DNA from: Burkholderiales bacterium
GTDB taxonomy: Bacteria > Pseudomonadota > Gammaproteobacteria > Burkholderiales > UBA6910
DNA: 64,000 nucleotides
Reading direction: 5' to 3'
NCBI GenBank assembly: GCA_026005015.1
Contig: BPKG01000002.1
Location: 62,001 to 126,000, forward strand
Every line of letters starts with the position of its first letter. The stretch's first letter is position 1. The position numbers and the translations under genes were made by a program. Positions 48,264 to 57,671 of the stretch are shown piece by piece. The notes below the pieces were generated by a model that had not been told where the DNA came from, searched no databases, and saw nothing but the letters and a program-made list of their open reading frames with translations.

Positions 48264-48463
48264 CAGGCCGCTCGGTATTGGATCCAGGGAATTCAAGAAT
48301 CGGCAGGACGCCGGATGCAGTGCATCTCTATCCTAGCCCAAAATCCCCTTGGTTGAGAAGGCTGGCGCGGGGAAGCCCGCCCGCTTTTTGATATGCGTCA
48401 AGATTGGGACGGAGCCGCGGCTTTTCAAGGGTCCCGGGAGGATGTCCGCCGGGCCTTTCCTGC

Positions 48464-48469
48464 TAAAAT
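48464..48469 (+). promoter_or_regulatory. Extended -10 promoter of the ferredoxin gene
   Basis: TAAAAT preceded by TGC (TGN extended -10), 42 bases before the ferredoxin ATG. No good -35 box, as is common for extended -10 promoters. Confidence 0.5.
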
Positions 48470-48511
48470 GAAAATTTGCCTTTTGCGCATGGAAGCCTCC
48501 AAGGACCGCCT

Positions 48512-48835
48512 ATGACCTACGTCGTCACCGAAGCGTGTATCAAGTGCAAGTACACCGACTGCGTGGACGTCTGCCCAGTGGATTGTTTCCGGGAGGGCCC
48601 CAACTTCCTGGTGATCGATCCCGACGAGTGCATCGATTGCACGCTGTGCGTGCCGGAGTGCCCGGTGGAGGCGATTTATGCCGAGGACGACGTGCCCGAG
48701 GACCAGCGGGATTTCATCGCGCTGAACGCCGAGCTGGCGAAGGTCTGGAAGCCGATCATCGAGAAAAAGGATCCGCCGGCGGACGCCGACGAGTGGGCCA
48801 AGGTCAAGGACAAGCGAGACCTGCTCGAGCGCTGA
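48512..48835 (+). CDS. fdxA: 7Fe ferredoxin (FdxA type)
   Basis: 107-residue ferredoxin. The N-terminal cluster motifs [14 protein letters not shown] and [12 protein letters not shown] provide ligands for a [3Fe-4S] and a [4Fe-4S] cluster, and the C-terminal extension (~45 residues) is typical of the FdxA family. The start is the ATG before TYVVTEAC. The last 43 bases, including the stop, recur downstream at 48931-48973. Confidence 0.95.
   Translation: MTYVVTEACIKCKYTDCVDVCPVDCFREGPNFLVIDPDECIDCTLCVPECPVEAIYAEDDVPEDQRDFIALNAELAKVWKPIIEKKDPPADADEWAKVKDKRDLLER
48793..48835 (+). repeat. Direct repeat copy 1 (ferredoxin 3' end)
   Basis: 43 bases identical to 48931-48973. This copy is the end of the fdxA coding sequence with its TGA. 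Confidence 0.95.
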
Positions 48836-48930
48836 GAGGGTGGCCCCCGGAGGGTCGGCGTCTTTCCGCGCTCCGGGGTCGCATCCCTGGCAGGGCCCCT
48901 GCTTCGCCCTGCGCGCGGATACGCCTCCGC

Positions 48931-48973
48931 GTGGGCCAAGGTCAAGGACAAGCGAGACCTGCTCGAGCGCTGA
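48931..48973 (+). repeat. Direct repeat copy 2 (fdxA 3' remnant)
   Basis: Exact 43-base copy of the fdxA terminus, 138 bases downstream. Similarity extends imperfectly on both sides (GGTGGC and CGGAG follow both copies), and a short degenerate third echo (GGTCAAGGATCGGCG) lies near 48999-49013. It is non-coding here. Confidence 0.93.
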
Positions 48974-49098
48974 AAAGGTGGCGCGCGGAGAGGCGCAGGT
49001 CAAGGATCGGCGCGGCCGTTTCGCCCCCCGAGTCGTCCTCCCGAGCCCCTCGTGACGTATCTGGGCTAGCCCCCTCCTGACCGGTCTTGGCCTCTTCC

Positions 49099-51801
49099 AT
49101 GGGCGGTGCCGCGGATTTCCCTTCCCTTTCCCGGGAGGCGCTATGGGGTCGGCTCGAGGCGGGGGGCGTCGGGCTCACCGTCAACCGGCGACTCGCCCGA
49201 TTTCTCAAGGGCGAGTACGACCGCCGGCAGCGGGCCCGGGGCCTGGCGCTCTGGCCGACGCCCCAGATCCTTCCCCTGTCTGCCTGGCTGGAGCGGACCT
49301 ATGACGAGGCCTCCCTGGACGCCGCCCTCCTGCCCCTCTCTCCCCTGCAGGAACAGGCCCTGTGGGAGCGGGTGATCGGCGAGTCCGAGGCGGCGAGCCC
49401 TTTGCTCGAAGTGGCCTCCACCGCGTCCCTGGCCCGGGAAGCCTGGCAGCTTGCCCATGCCTACCGCCTCTGGGAGTCCTTGCAGCGGCAGCCCCTCAAC
49501 GAGGACGGCCGCGTCTTCCTGGGCTGGGCCAGCCGCTACCGGGAGCTGACTGAGGCGCTCACCGCCCTGGACGCCGCCCGGCTGCTGGACATGCTGGCGG
49601 CATGGATACGTGAAGGGCGCGCCACGGTGCCGCGGCAGGCGGTGTTGTGCGGCTTCGAAGAGGTGACGCCCCAGGAGCGGGAGCTGTTCGCGGCCCTCGC
49701 GGCGGCGGGGTGCACCCTGGCCGCGCTCTCCTCCCCCGCCCGGGCCGCCCGGGCGGTGCGCGTGGCTTTTCCCGGCACCGGGGAGGAGATCGAGGCGGCG
49801 GCCCGCTGGGCCCGGGCCCGGCTCAGCGCTAACCCGCACGCGCGCATCGGGGTGGTGGTGCCCGATCTCGCGAGGCAGCGCCGGCGGCTGGAGCGGGTAT
49901 TTGTCCAGGTGATGCGGCCGGCTTCCGGCTTGCCAGGGATTCCCGCTGGAGCGCTGCCGTTCAACGTTTCCCTGGGCGAGCCTCTTTCGGCCTATCCCCT
50001 GGTGGACACCGCGCTCGCCGTGCTGGAGCTTCTGGAGGGCGAAGCGGACCTGGAGCGGCTGGGCAGCCTGTTGCGCTCGCCCTTCATCGCCGGGGCAGAA
50101 GACGAGCAAGGGCCCCGGGCGGCGCTGGATGCTGCTTTGAGAAGCCGGGGGGAGCTGCGTGTGGATCTGCACAGGCTCCGCCTCCTCACCGGCGGGACGG
50201 ACTCCCGGGGCGGACCGGCGCCCCATGCGCCGGTCCTCGCCCAGGGGATCGAGGCCCTTCGGGTCCTGGCCGGGGAGAATGCGGGAGTCACCCGGACGCC
50301 TTCCCGGTGGGCGGAGGTTTTCTTCGCCGCCCTCGCCGCCCTGGGTTTTCCCGGCAGCCGCCCCCTTACCAGCGAGGAATACCAGACCCACGCAAAGTGG
50401 CGCGAACTGCTCGCCGCCCTTGCCGCCTTGGATGAGGTCACGCCGCACCTCTCCCTGGCGGCCGCCCTAGCCCGGGTCAAGCGCATGGCGGCCGGCACCC
50501 TGTTCCAGCCCGAGTCCCCCGAGGCGCCGGTGCAGATCCTGGGGGTGCTGGAGGCGGCGCCCCTGGCTTTCGACCACCTGTGGGTGACGGGGTTGACCGA
50601 CGAGAGCTGGCCCCCTTCCCCCCGCCCCAACCCGTTCCTGCCGTTTTCCCTCCAGGCGCGGATGGGGCTGCCCCACGGCTGCGCCGAGCGGGAGCTCACC
50701 TTCGCCCGGGGGTTGACGGAGGGTTGGTTTCGCGGGGCCAAGGAGCTCGTGCTTTCCCATCCCCAGCGGGAAGGGGACCGGGACCTGGCTCCGAGTTCCC
50801 TGATCGCGGGTGTTCCTGCTATCGATCCTGGTAGTCTGGGACTGACCCGCATCCCCCTTTACGCCGAGGTGATCCACGCCTCGGGACGCTTAGAGCGCTT
50901 CGAGGACCTGACCGGGCCGCCCCACCCGCCGGAGCTGCCGGTGCGGGGCGGCACCCGGGTGTTTCGGGATCAGGCCTCCTGTCCTTTCCGCGCCTTCGCC
51001 GTCCACCGGCTGGGTTCCCGGGCCCTGGACGCGCCTCAGGCGGGCTTGAGCCCGGCCGAACGGGGCCGCCTCCTCCACGGGGTGTTAGCCCAGGTGTGGC
51101 GCACGCTGGGCTCCCGCCGGGGGCTGGAGGCAACGAGCCCGGAGGCCCTTTCCGACCTCCTTCGCGCGGCGGCGGACCGGGCGGTGGAGGCGGCCGCCCG
51201 GGAGCGGCCCCAGGCCCTCGGCGGTCGTTATGCAACCCTGGAGAGGGAGCGTCTCGCCCGCCTGGCGGGGGAGTGGCTGGAGATGGAGCGGGGGCGAGGG
51301 GACTTCGAGGTGGAGGCGGTCGAGGCCTCGCAAGAGCTCGCCGTCGGCGGGCTCTCCCTCCGGGTCACCCTGGACCGGGTAGACCGGCTGCCGGACGGCC
51401 GGCGGGTCATCCTCGACTACAAGACCGGCGAGACTCGTCCCGGCCAATGGGAAGGCGAGCGCCCCGAGGAACCCCAGCTCCCCCTCTATGCCTTAGGCAT
51501 GATAGAGCCGGTGGCGGCCGTGGCTTTCGCCCGAGTTCGTCCCGGGGATATGGGCTTTAGGGGCGTGGCGGCGGGGGAGGTGGGTATTCCGGGGGTCGTG
51601 GCCCATCCGGACTGGGAAGCCCTCCTGGACGGCTGGCGGCGCACCCTGGAAGCCCTCGCGCAGGCCTTCGCCGCCGGCTTCGCCCGGGTCGATCCCAAGC
51701 GCTATCCGGCCACCTGCCGGCATTGCGACCAGGGTCCGTTATGCCGCATCCACGAGCGGGTGGGTCTTGGGCCCACGGAGCCGGAGGAGGGGGATGACTG
51801 A
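49099..51801 (+). CDS. AddB-like helicase/PD-(D/E)XK nuclease subunit
   Basis: About 900 residues (TTG at 49087 is an alternative start). The N-terminal two-thirds are a degenerate UvrD-like core. The C-terminal nuclease has VILDYKTGET, the D-(x)-K of RecB-family nucleases. Cysteines in SCPFRAFA and in CRHCDQGPLC match the four-cysteine Fe-S clasp of AddB. With the next gene it would form a double-strand-break end-processing complex. I recall the betaproteobacterial family as 'probable DNA repair protein'. It overlaps the downstream gene by 8 bp. Confidence 0.87.
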   Translation: MGGAADFPSLSREALWGRLEAGGVGLTVNRRLARFLKGEYDRRQRARGLALWPTPQILPLSAWLERTYDEASLDAALLPLSPLQEQALWERVIGESEAASPLLEVASTASLAREAWQLAHAYRLWESLQRQPLNEDGRVFLGWASRYRELTEALTALDAARLLDMLAAWIREGRATVPRQAVLCGFEEVTPQERELFAALAAAGCTLAALSSPARAARAVRVAFPGTGEEIEAAARWARARLSANPHARIGVVVPDLARQRRRLERVFVQVMRPASGLPGIPAGALPFNVSLGEPLSAYPLVDTALAVLELLEGEADLERLGSLLRSPFIAGAEDEQGPRAALDAALRSRGELRVDLHRLRLLTGGTDSRGGPAPHAPVLAQGIEALRVLAGENAGVTRTPSRWAEVFFAALAALGFPGSRPLTSEEYQTHAKWRELLAALAALDEVTPHLSLAAALARVKRMAAGTLFQPESPEAPVQILGVLEAAPLAFDHLWVTGLTDESWPPSPRPNPFLPFSLQARMGLPHGCAERELTFARGLTEGWFRGAKELVLSHPQREGDRDLAPSSLIAGVPAIDPGSLGLTRIPLYAEVIHASGRLERFEDLTGPPHPPELPVRGGTRVFRDQASCPFRAFAVHRLGSRALDAPQAGLSPAERGRLLHGVLAQVWRTLGSRRGLEATSPEALSDLLRAAADRAVEAAARERPQALGGRYATLERERLARLAGEWLEMERGRGDFEVEAVEASQELAVGGLSLRVTLDRVDRLPDGRRVILDYKTGETRPGQWEGERPEEPQLPLYALGMIEPVAAVAFARVRPGDMGFRGVAAGEVGIPGVVAHPDWEALLDGWRRTLEALAQAFAAGFARVDPKRYPATCRHCDQGPLCRIHERVGLGPTEPEEGDD

Positions 51802-54800
51802 GGCGCGACCCATCCCCGACCTCCCCCAGCGCACCGAGGCCCTGGACCCCCAGCGCTCCTTCATCGTCCAGGCCCCCGCCGGATCGGGCAAGACCGAGCT
51901 CCTGATCCAGCGCTACCTGGGGCTGCTCGCCGGGGTGGAGGCGCCGGAAGAGATTGTCGCCATCACCTTCACCCGCAAGGCCGCCGGCGAGATGCGCAGC
52001 CGGATCCTGAGGGCCCTGAGCGCCGCGCGAGGCCCCCAGCCGGACCCGCCCCACGAAGCCCTCACTTGGCGGCTCGCCCGGGAGGCCATGGCCCGGGACG
52101 CCCGGCTCGGCTGGCGGATCGAGGACCACCCCGCGCGGCTTCGCATCCAGACTATCGACGCTTTGTGCGCGTCGCTCACGCGCCAGATGCCCGTATTGTC
52201 CCGCTTCGGCGCGCCGCCCGCCATCGTGGAAGAGGCGAGCCACCTCTACCGGGAGGCAGCCCGGGCGACCCTCGCCCTGCTGGAAGAGGACGCCGAGGGC
52301 GCGCCCCTGGTGGCGCGGCTTCTCGTGCGCCTGGACAACGACGCCGCCCAGGCGGAAAAGCTCATCGCCTCCATGCTGGCCCGGCGCGATCAGTGGCTGC
52401 GCCATGTGGCCTCTGGCGCCCTGGACCGGGCCGGGCTGGAGGCGGCCCTGGCCCGGGCCCGGCTGGAGGGTTTGCGCCGGGTACGGGCCCTGGCCCCGGC
52501 GGCCTGGGAGGCGGCCCTTGCCGCTCTGGCCCGGGAAGCGGCGGCGAGTCTGGCGCAAGGGGGCGCCGCTTCCCCCCTCCTCGCCTGCGAAGGGTTGAGC
52601 GCCTACCCCCCCGCCGACGAGGTGGGGCTTCCCGCCTGGCTGGGCCTCGCCGAGCTCCTCCTCACCCAGCGGGGCGAATGGCGGCGAAAGGTGACGGAGA
52701 CGAACGGCTTTCCCCCGCCCGGCAAGGGGAAGAACGCGGACGAGAAGGCGCGGCTGAAGGCGGCCAAGTCCCGCATGGAGGAGGCCCTCGCCGCCTTGGT
52801 CCCTTTCGAGGCGTTTCGCCTCGCCCTGGCCGATCTGCGGGCGCTGCCCCCGCCCCGCTACACCGATGCCCAGTGGGAGGCCCTGGAGGCTATCGCCCGG
52901 CTGCTGCCCTTGGCGGCGGGAGCCCTCAAGCTGGTCTTCCAGTCCCGGGGGGAGGTGGACTTCACCGAGGTGGCCCAGGCGGCCTTGCGGGCCCTAGGGG
53001 ACGAGGAGACGCCCACCGACCTGGCTCTGGCTCTGGACTACCGGGTCCGACACCTGCTGGTGGACGAGTTCCAGGACACCTCCCTCGCTCAGTTCGAGCT
53101 CCTGCGCAAGCTCACCGCCGGGTGGGAACCCGGCGACGGGCGCACCCTGTTCGCCGTGGGGGATCCTATGCAGTCCATCTACCGTTTCCGGGAAGCGGAG
53201 GTGGGTCTCTTCCTTCGCGCCCGCCGGGAGGGGATCGGGTCCCTCATCCTCACGCCCGTCACCCTGTGCACCAATTTCCGAGCGAGCCCGGGTCTCGTGG
53301 AGTGGGTCAACCGGGCCTTCGCCCAGGTGCTGCCGGACGCGGAGGATCCGGCGACCGGGGCGGTGCCCTTGGTCCCTTCCGTCCCTCGCCCCGACTGGAT
53401 CGCCGGCGCGGGCGGAAATGAAAACCGGGAGCCTGCGGTCACCGTGCACCCCTCCTTCAGCCCGGATCGAACCGAAGAAGCGGCCAAGGTGGTGGCACTG
53501 GTGCGCTCGGCCCGGACGGAGGATCCCGCCCAGACGGTGGCCATCCTGGTGCGCAGCCGGGGCCACCTGAGCCGCATCGTGCCAGCCTTGCGGGAAGCGG
53601 GGCTGCGCTTTCGCGCCATCGAGATCGAGCCGCTGGGGGACCGGCCGGTGGTGCAGGATCTCTTCGCCCTGACCCGCGCCCTGGTCCATCCCGCCGACCG
53701 GGTGGCGTGGCTGGCAGTGCTGCGAGCCCCCTGGTGCGGCATGACTCTCTCGGATCTCCACGCCCTCGTTGGTGACGCTCCCGAAGCGGACGTGTGGTCC
53801 CTCCTCCAGGACCCGGCACGTCGAGAGAGGCTCTCCCCGGACGGCCGCCGGCGGCTGGAGCGGGTGCTCCCGCCTCTCGCCCACGCCAGGGCGAACGCCC
53901 GTCGGGGCAGGTTGCGGGACCGGGTGGAAGCGGCCTGGCTCGCCCTGGGCGGGCCGGCGTGTCTGGAAGCGCCGGCCGACCTGGAGGATGCCCAGGCCTA
54001 CCTGGACTGCCTGGAGGGGCTGGAGCAGGGAGGTGATCTCCCGGACCTCTCCTCCTTGGCCGAGGCCCTGGACCGGCTCTTCGCCGCCCCTGACGTGGCG
54101 GCCGACGAACGGCTCCAGGTGATGACCATCCATAAGGCCAAGGGGCTCGAGTTCGACACGGTGATCGTGCCCGGATTGGGAGATCCTCCCCGGCAGGAGG
54201 AACGGCGGCTCATGCGGTGGATCGTGCGGCCCCAGCCCGCGGGCGGGGCGGATCTGCTCCTCGCCCCCATCCGGGAGGCGGGGGCCGAGCAGGACCCGAT
54301 CTATGCCTACATCGCCCGGCTCGACCGGGAGCGAGAGCTGTTCGAGGCGGGCCGGCTCCTGTACGTGGCGGCGACCCGGGCGAAGCGCCGGCTCCATCTC
54401 CTGGGCCGGGCGCCGCTCAAGGGCCGGGAAGGGGTCTGGGAAGTGGGGGAGCCGGCCCAGGGCAGCCTCCTCGCCCGTCTCTGGCCGGCGGTGGCCCAGG
54501 AATACCGGCGTGCCGCGAGCCTCCTCCCGCCCCCGGCGCCGGGAGAGGACCGGACCCGAGAGGCAGGGGCTTCCGTGCCCATCGATCCCCTGTCTCGGCG
54601 GCTTAAGGCGGATTATGTCCTGCCGCCGCCACCCCCCGCCGTGGCTTGGGAGCGGCGGCCGGCCGCCCATGCCGTGGTGGAACCGGTGGAATTTTCCTGG
54701 GCGGGGGAAAGCGCCCGCCACGTGGGCACGGTGGTGCACCGCTGGCTCCAGCGCATGGGAGAGGAGGCCCTGCAAGGCTGGAGCGAGGAACGGGTGCAAG

Positions 54801-55222
54801 GGCTCCTCCCCGCCTACCGGGCTGAGCTCGCGCGGCTCGGGGTGCCGCGGGAGGATCTGGATCGGGCCGCCCAGCGGGTGGCCGCCGCGCTCACGCAAAC
54901 CCTCGCCGACCCGCGGGGCCGCTGGCTCCTGGGCCCCCACCGGGAGGCCCGCTGCGAATACCGGCTGACGGGTCTGCTGGACGGGGAGCTGGTGGACATC
55001 GCCATCGACCGCACCTTTGTGGACGAGGAGGGGGTGCGCTGGATCGTGGATTACAAGATCGGGGTGCACTTGGGCGGAGACGTGGAAGCGTTCCTGGACC
55101 GGGAGCGGGAGCGCTACCGGCCCCAGTTGGAGCGCTACACACGGCTTCTGGCGGCGGCAGGCCTCGCGCCCATCAGGCGGGGCCTGTACTTCCCCCTGCT
55201 CAAGGGATGGCGGGAGTGGTGA
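51794..55222 (+). CDS. AddA-like UvrD/Rep helicase-nuclease
   Basis: 1142 residues from the ATG after GGAGGAGGGGG, overlapping the AddB-like gene. SF1 motifs in order: APAGSGKTELL (I), FTRKAAGEM (Ia), VDEFQDTS (II), GDPMQSIYRFR (III), TIHKAKGLEFD (V) and YVAATRAKRRLHL (VI). The C-terminal nuclease carries WIVDYKIG. Unwinds and resects broken DNA ends for RecA loading, in place of RecBCD. The sequence frame is intact throughout. Confidence 0.92.
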   Translation: MTEARPIPDLPQRTEALDPQRSFIVQAPAGSGKTELLIQRYLGLLAGVEAPEEIVAITFTRKAAGEMRSRILRALSAARGPQPDPPHEALTWRLAREAMARDARLGWRIEDHPARLRIQTIDALCASLTRQMPVLSRFGAPPAIVEEASHLYREAARATLALLEEDAEGAPLVARLLVRLDNDAAQAEKLIASMLARRDQWLRHVASGALDRAGLEAALARARLEGLRRVRALAPAAWEAALAALAREAAASLAQGGAASPLLACEGLSAYPPADEVGLPAWLGLAELLLTQRGEWRRKVTETNGFPPPGKGKNADEKARLKAAKSRMEEALAALVPFEAFRLALADLRALPPPRYTDAQWEALEAIARLLPLAAGALKLVFQSRGEVDFTEVAQAALRALGDEETPTDLALALDYRVRHLLVDEFQDTSLAQFELLRKLTAGWEPGDGRTLFAVGDPMQSIYRFREAEVGLFLRARREGIGSLILTPVTLCTNFRASPGLVEWVNRAFAQVLPDAEDPATGAVPLVPSVPRPDWIAGAGGNENREPAVTVHPSFSPDRTEEAAKVVALVRSARTEDPAQTVAILVRSRGHLSRIVPALREAGLRFRAIEIEPLGDRPVVQDLFALTRALVHPADRVAWLAVLRAPWCGMTLSDLHALVGDAPEADVWSLLQDPARRERLSPDGRRRLERVLPPLAHARANARRGRLRDRVEAAWLALGGPACLEAPADLEDAQAYLDCLEGLEQGGDLPDLSSLAEALDRLFAAPDVAADERLQVMTIHKAKGLEFDTVIVPGLGDPPRQEERRLMRWIVRPQPAGGADLLLAPIREAGAEQDPIYAYIARLDRERELFEAGRLLYVAATRAKRRLHLLGRAPLKGREGVWEVGEPAQGSLLARLWPAVAQEYRRAASLLPPPAPGEDRTREAGASVPIDPLSRRLKADYVLPPPPPAVAWERRPAAHAVVEPVEFSWAGESARHVGTVVHRWLQRMGEEALQGWSEERVQGLLPAYRAELARLGVPREDLDRAAQRVAAALTQTLADPRGRWLLGPHREARCEYRLTGLLDGELVDIAIDRTFVDEEGVRWIVDYKIGVHLGGDVEAFLDRERERYRPQLERYTRLLAAAGLAPIRRGLYFPLLKGWREW

Positions 55223-55257
55223 GCGGTCCGGAAAAAAGCCCCCTTCGCCCCCGGGGC

Positions 55258-55670
55258 ATGCTCCGGATTTCCCGCGAGCTCGCCGTTCCTGAGCAGGAGA
55301 TCGAGTGGAAGGCGGTACGTGCCCAGGAGCGGGCGGGCAGAACGTGAACAAAGTGGCCTCCGCCGTGCATCTGCGCTTCGACATTCGCGCCTCTTCCCTT
55401 CCCGAGCCCTGCAAGGCGCGGCTGTTCCAGCTCGATGACAAGCGCATCACCAAGGAGGGGGTGATCGTGATCAAGGCCCAGCGGCACCGAAGCCGGGAAA
55501 AGAATCTGGAGGAGGCCCTGGACCGGCTCAAGGCCCTGATCCGCGGCGCGGCGGTCCCGCGCCGCCCCCGCATCCCGACGCGGCCTTCCCGCAGCGCCGA
55601 AGCGCGGCGCCTCGAAGCCAAGAAGAAGCGCTCCCTCGCCAAGGCGCTGCGGAAAAGAGTGACGGAGTGA
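55258..55670 (+). pseudogene. arfB: Alternative ribosome-rescue factor ArfB (YaeJ), one frameshift
   Basis: Peptidyl-tRNA hydrolase that frees stalled ribosomes. Starts MLRISRELAVPEQEIEW; at about 55326 one G is missing from a CAGGGAG-type run, so the frame shifts just before the catalytic GGQ (GAGGQNVNKVASAV). After correction it is 137 aa, the normal size, with the basic C-terminal tail (RLEAKKKRSLAKALRK) that enters the mRNA channel. The catalytic motif is intact, so a consensus indel is likely. Confidence 0.85.
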
Positions 55671-55732
55671 CTTTAGGCTTGGGCTCCCGCGCCGGCGCAC
55701 CCATATAACCGGGTGGAAAGGAGCCAATCGCC

Positions 55733-56887
55733 ATGAGAACCCATCTTTCCTTTCATCGCATCGGGGAGCCGAGCCGCCCCCGGTTGCAGCAGATGTTCGG
55801 CGAGCGGGCGGCGGAACTCGAGGGCCGCCTCAAGGATTTTCCTCCCGATCTGGTCCATCTCGAGGGGCGGATCGAAAAGAACCCCAATCATCAGCTATAC
55901 CGGGCGAGCTTGCGGCTCAAGCTGCCTTCCACGGTTCTGGCCGTCGCGGAAGAGGGGCACGATCTTGCGGCCGTGATGGCCGAGGCGTTCGAAGAGCTTT
56001 TCCGTCGCACCGACAAGCACCTGGCCCGACTGCGACGGGAGCCCTTGTGGAAGCGTCCAGAGCGGCGCGAACGGCTGCGCTTGCTGGTCAAGAGCCCTCT
56101 GGAAGCCGAGGAGCAGGAGCGGCGACGACTATATTTTGACCTGATCCAATCCCACCTGGATGCCCTTTACGGCTTTGTCCAGCGGGAACTGCTCTACCTT
56201 GAGAGCACGGGGGCACTGGGGCCGGGAGAGCTGAGCGTGGAGGACCTGGTGGACGCGGTGGTCCTGCGGGGGCTGGAGGCGTTCGAGCAGCGGCCCCACC
56301 GCCTGACGGTTTCCCAGTGGCTCATTTCCCTCGCCGTGCAGGTCGTCGCCGAGGAGGTGGAGCGGTTGCGCCGGGAGCGGGCGGTGGAAACCTTGTCCCT
56401 GGAGGGGCCACCGCCCCAGCCGGCGGAAGAGCCGACCCGCCGGGACGAGGAGCGCTTCGATTACTGGGAGCCGGAAGAGCGGCTGCGGCTGGAGGACCTG
56501 GTGCTCCTCGAGGACGCGCCTAGCCCTGAGCAGGCCCAGGTGCGCCGGGAAATGCAGCTTGCGCTGCAGCGGGCCATCGCCGCCCTGCCCCGGGCGTGGC
56601 GGCAAGCGGTGGTGCTCACCACGCTAGAAGGCTTGACCCCGGGGCTGGCCGCCGAGGTCCTGGGAATAAATGAACTCGCCCTCCAAGAGGGCCTCGCCCA
56701 CGCTTACGCGTTTCTGCGGGAGAAGCTCAAAGACGCGGGTTTTTCTGCGGAGGACGCCGGTCCGACCCTGGAGGAGATGATCGCCCCTACCGCGCCGCTG
56801 CCCATGCCAGCGTCCCAGCGGGAAGCCATCGCCGGAGCCTTGACGGAGGAGGCGACCGGAGCCCCCGGGGCGGGTGAAGCCGGGTAG
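55733..56887 (+). CDS. HPF/RaiA-domain protein fused to sigma-factor-like helices
   Basis: 384 residues in two parts. Residues 1-105 follow the strand-helix-strand-strand-helix pattern of ribosome hibernation factors (LSFHRIGEPSRP start, VHLEGRIEKNP, YRASLRLKLP, then a helix with EEGHDLAAVMAEAFEEL). Residues ~130-215 resemble sigma-70 region 2 (HLDALYGFVQRELLYLE, then WLISLAVQVVAEEVERLRRER). Residues ~273-332 look like region 4, a helix-turn-helix: ALPRAWRQAVVLTTLEGLT, then AAEVLGINELAL. An acidic linker joins them. The -24/-12 or ribosome role is unknown. Next gene is a Gly-rich protein on the opposite strand. Confidence 0.82.
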   Translation: MRTHLSFHRIGEPSRPRLQQMFGERAAELEGRLKDFPPDLVHLEGRIEKNPNHQLYRASLRLKLPSTVLAVAEEGHDLAAVMAEAFEELFRRTDKHLARLRREPLWKRPERRERLRLLVKSPLEAEEQERRRLYFDLIQSHLDALYGFVQRELLYLESTGALGPGELSVEDLVDAVVLRGLEAFEQRPHRLTVSQWLISLAVQVVAEEVERLRRERAVETLSLEGPPPQPAEEPTRRDEERFDYWEPEERLRLEDLVLLEDAPSPEQAQVRREMQLALQRAIAALPRAWRQAVVLTTLEGLTPGLAAEVLGINELALQEGLAHAYAFLREKLKDAGFSAEDAGPTLEEMIAPTAPLPMPASQREAIAGALTEEATGAPGAGEAG

Positions 56888-56905
56888 GACAGGCCGCTTC
56901 TCGAA

Positions 56906-57352
56906 TCAGGGAAGCTGGATTTTCCCGCCACCAGGAAGACCTCCTGGGAAGCCGCCGGGACCAAGGCCGCCGCTTCCCAGCCCCCCGCCGCCGAGCCCGC
57001 CTGCTCCGCCCCGAGGAATGACCAGGGAAGAAGCGGCCTGGCGGCGCAGCTCTTCCAGCTCCCGCATGGCCTGCTCCAGGGCCTTCTTGGCCGCGGGTCC
57101 GTAGTGCTGGACGGCCTCGGCCAGGGTGGCCGCCTCGATCTCGAAGCTCAAGGGAAGGGCGCCCACCGAGGTGAGAAGCTGGGCTTCTCCCACGTAAGCC
57201 ACTTTGCGTGCGAGATCCGTCGAACCGTCGCTCTTGATGGGGGTCAGCACTCGGATCGTTCCAACCTTGCGGTCGGTGACAATCTCTTCCCGGTAGAGGT
57301 TGGCCCCGTCCATTTTCGCTTCCGGGAGCCTGTCGTCGTGTCTATCAGCCAT
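56906..57352 (-). CDS. Hypothetical protein with glycine-rich tail
   Basis: 148 residues from the ATG before ADRHDDRLPE. Residues 1-110 are mixed and soluble: RKVGTIRVLTPIK, then a helix AEAVQHYGPAAKKALEQAMREL. The C-terminal ~36 residues are Gly/Pro/Leu-rich (GGLGGGGLGSGGLGPGGFPG) and end in KIQLP. No signal peptide. A reading frame extended to 57637 covers a gap region of lower GC and is not favoured. Function unknown. Confidence 0.7.
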   Translation of the reverse strand: MADRHDDRLPEAKMDGANLYREEIVTDRKVGTIRVLTPIKSDGSTDLARKVAYVGEAQLLTSVGALPLSFEIEAATLAEAVQHYGPAAKKALEQAMRELEELRRQAASSLVIPRGGAGGLGGGGLGSGGLGPGGFPGGLPGGGKIQLP

Positions 57353-57671
57353 GGTAGTCAGATAAGATGTTGATCCAAGATGAAAGGTTAACAGAGAAAG
57401 CCTTCCGCTTGCGAGCTTGCATGCTGGCGCTTTTTGGCGACAAGGAGACTTCATGTGTCGTTGTTCGGCGACGGTTTGCGGGCGGCAGCGCTTCACCGAG
57501 CCGGGGAGACCTGGAAGTAACGATGTGTTCCAATAGAGAATTGTTTTCATCGGCACAAACATTGCATTCTTTCTTTCAAGCCGGCCCGTTACGCCCCACT
57601 TTCGGCGAGCGGAATCCGAGCGAGGAGCTTTGCCCAAGCGTAATTGTTAGCTGACCATCGGAGGAGTTGCC
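57353..57671 (+). other. Lower-GC gap between divergent Gly-rich genes
   Basis: 319 bp between the starts of the genes at 56906-57352 (-) and 57672 (+). Noticeably poorer in GC than its surroundings, as expected for a bidirectional promoter region. I found no promoter pair good enough to place. A 95-codon reading frame (57367-57654) has no supporting features. Confidence 0.5.

Noticed and set aside
48793-48973. CRISPR-like direct repeats
   Set aside because: Only two exact copies with coding origin; no array or cas genes.
48425-49003. Minus-strand frame with an internal repeat
   Set aside because: The repeated segment is simply the duplicated fdxA 3' end read backwards.
52994-55642. 882-codon minus-strand frame
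   Set aside because: Shadow of the AddA-like gene; no motif, and it crosses the arfB gene.
57367-57654. 95-codon plus-strand frame in the gap
   Set aside because: No ribosome site, domain or neighbour link; better read as a promoter region.
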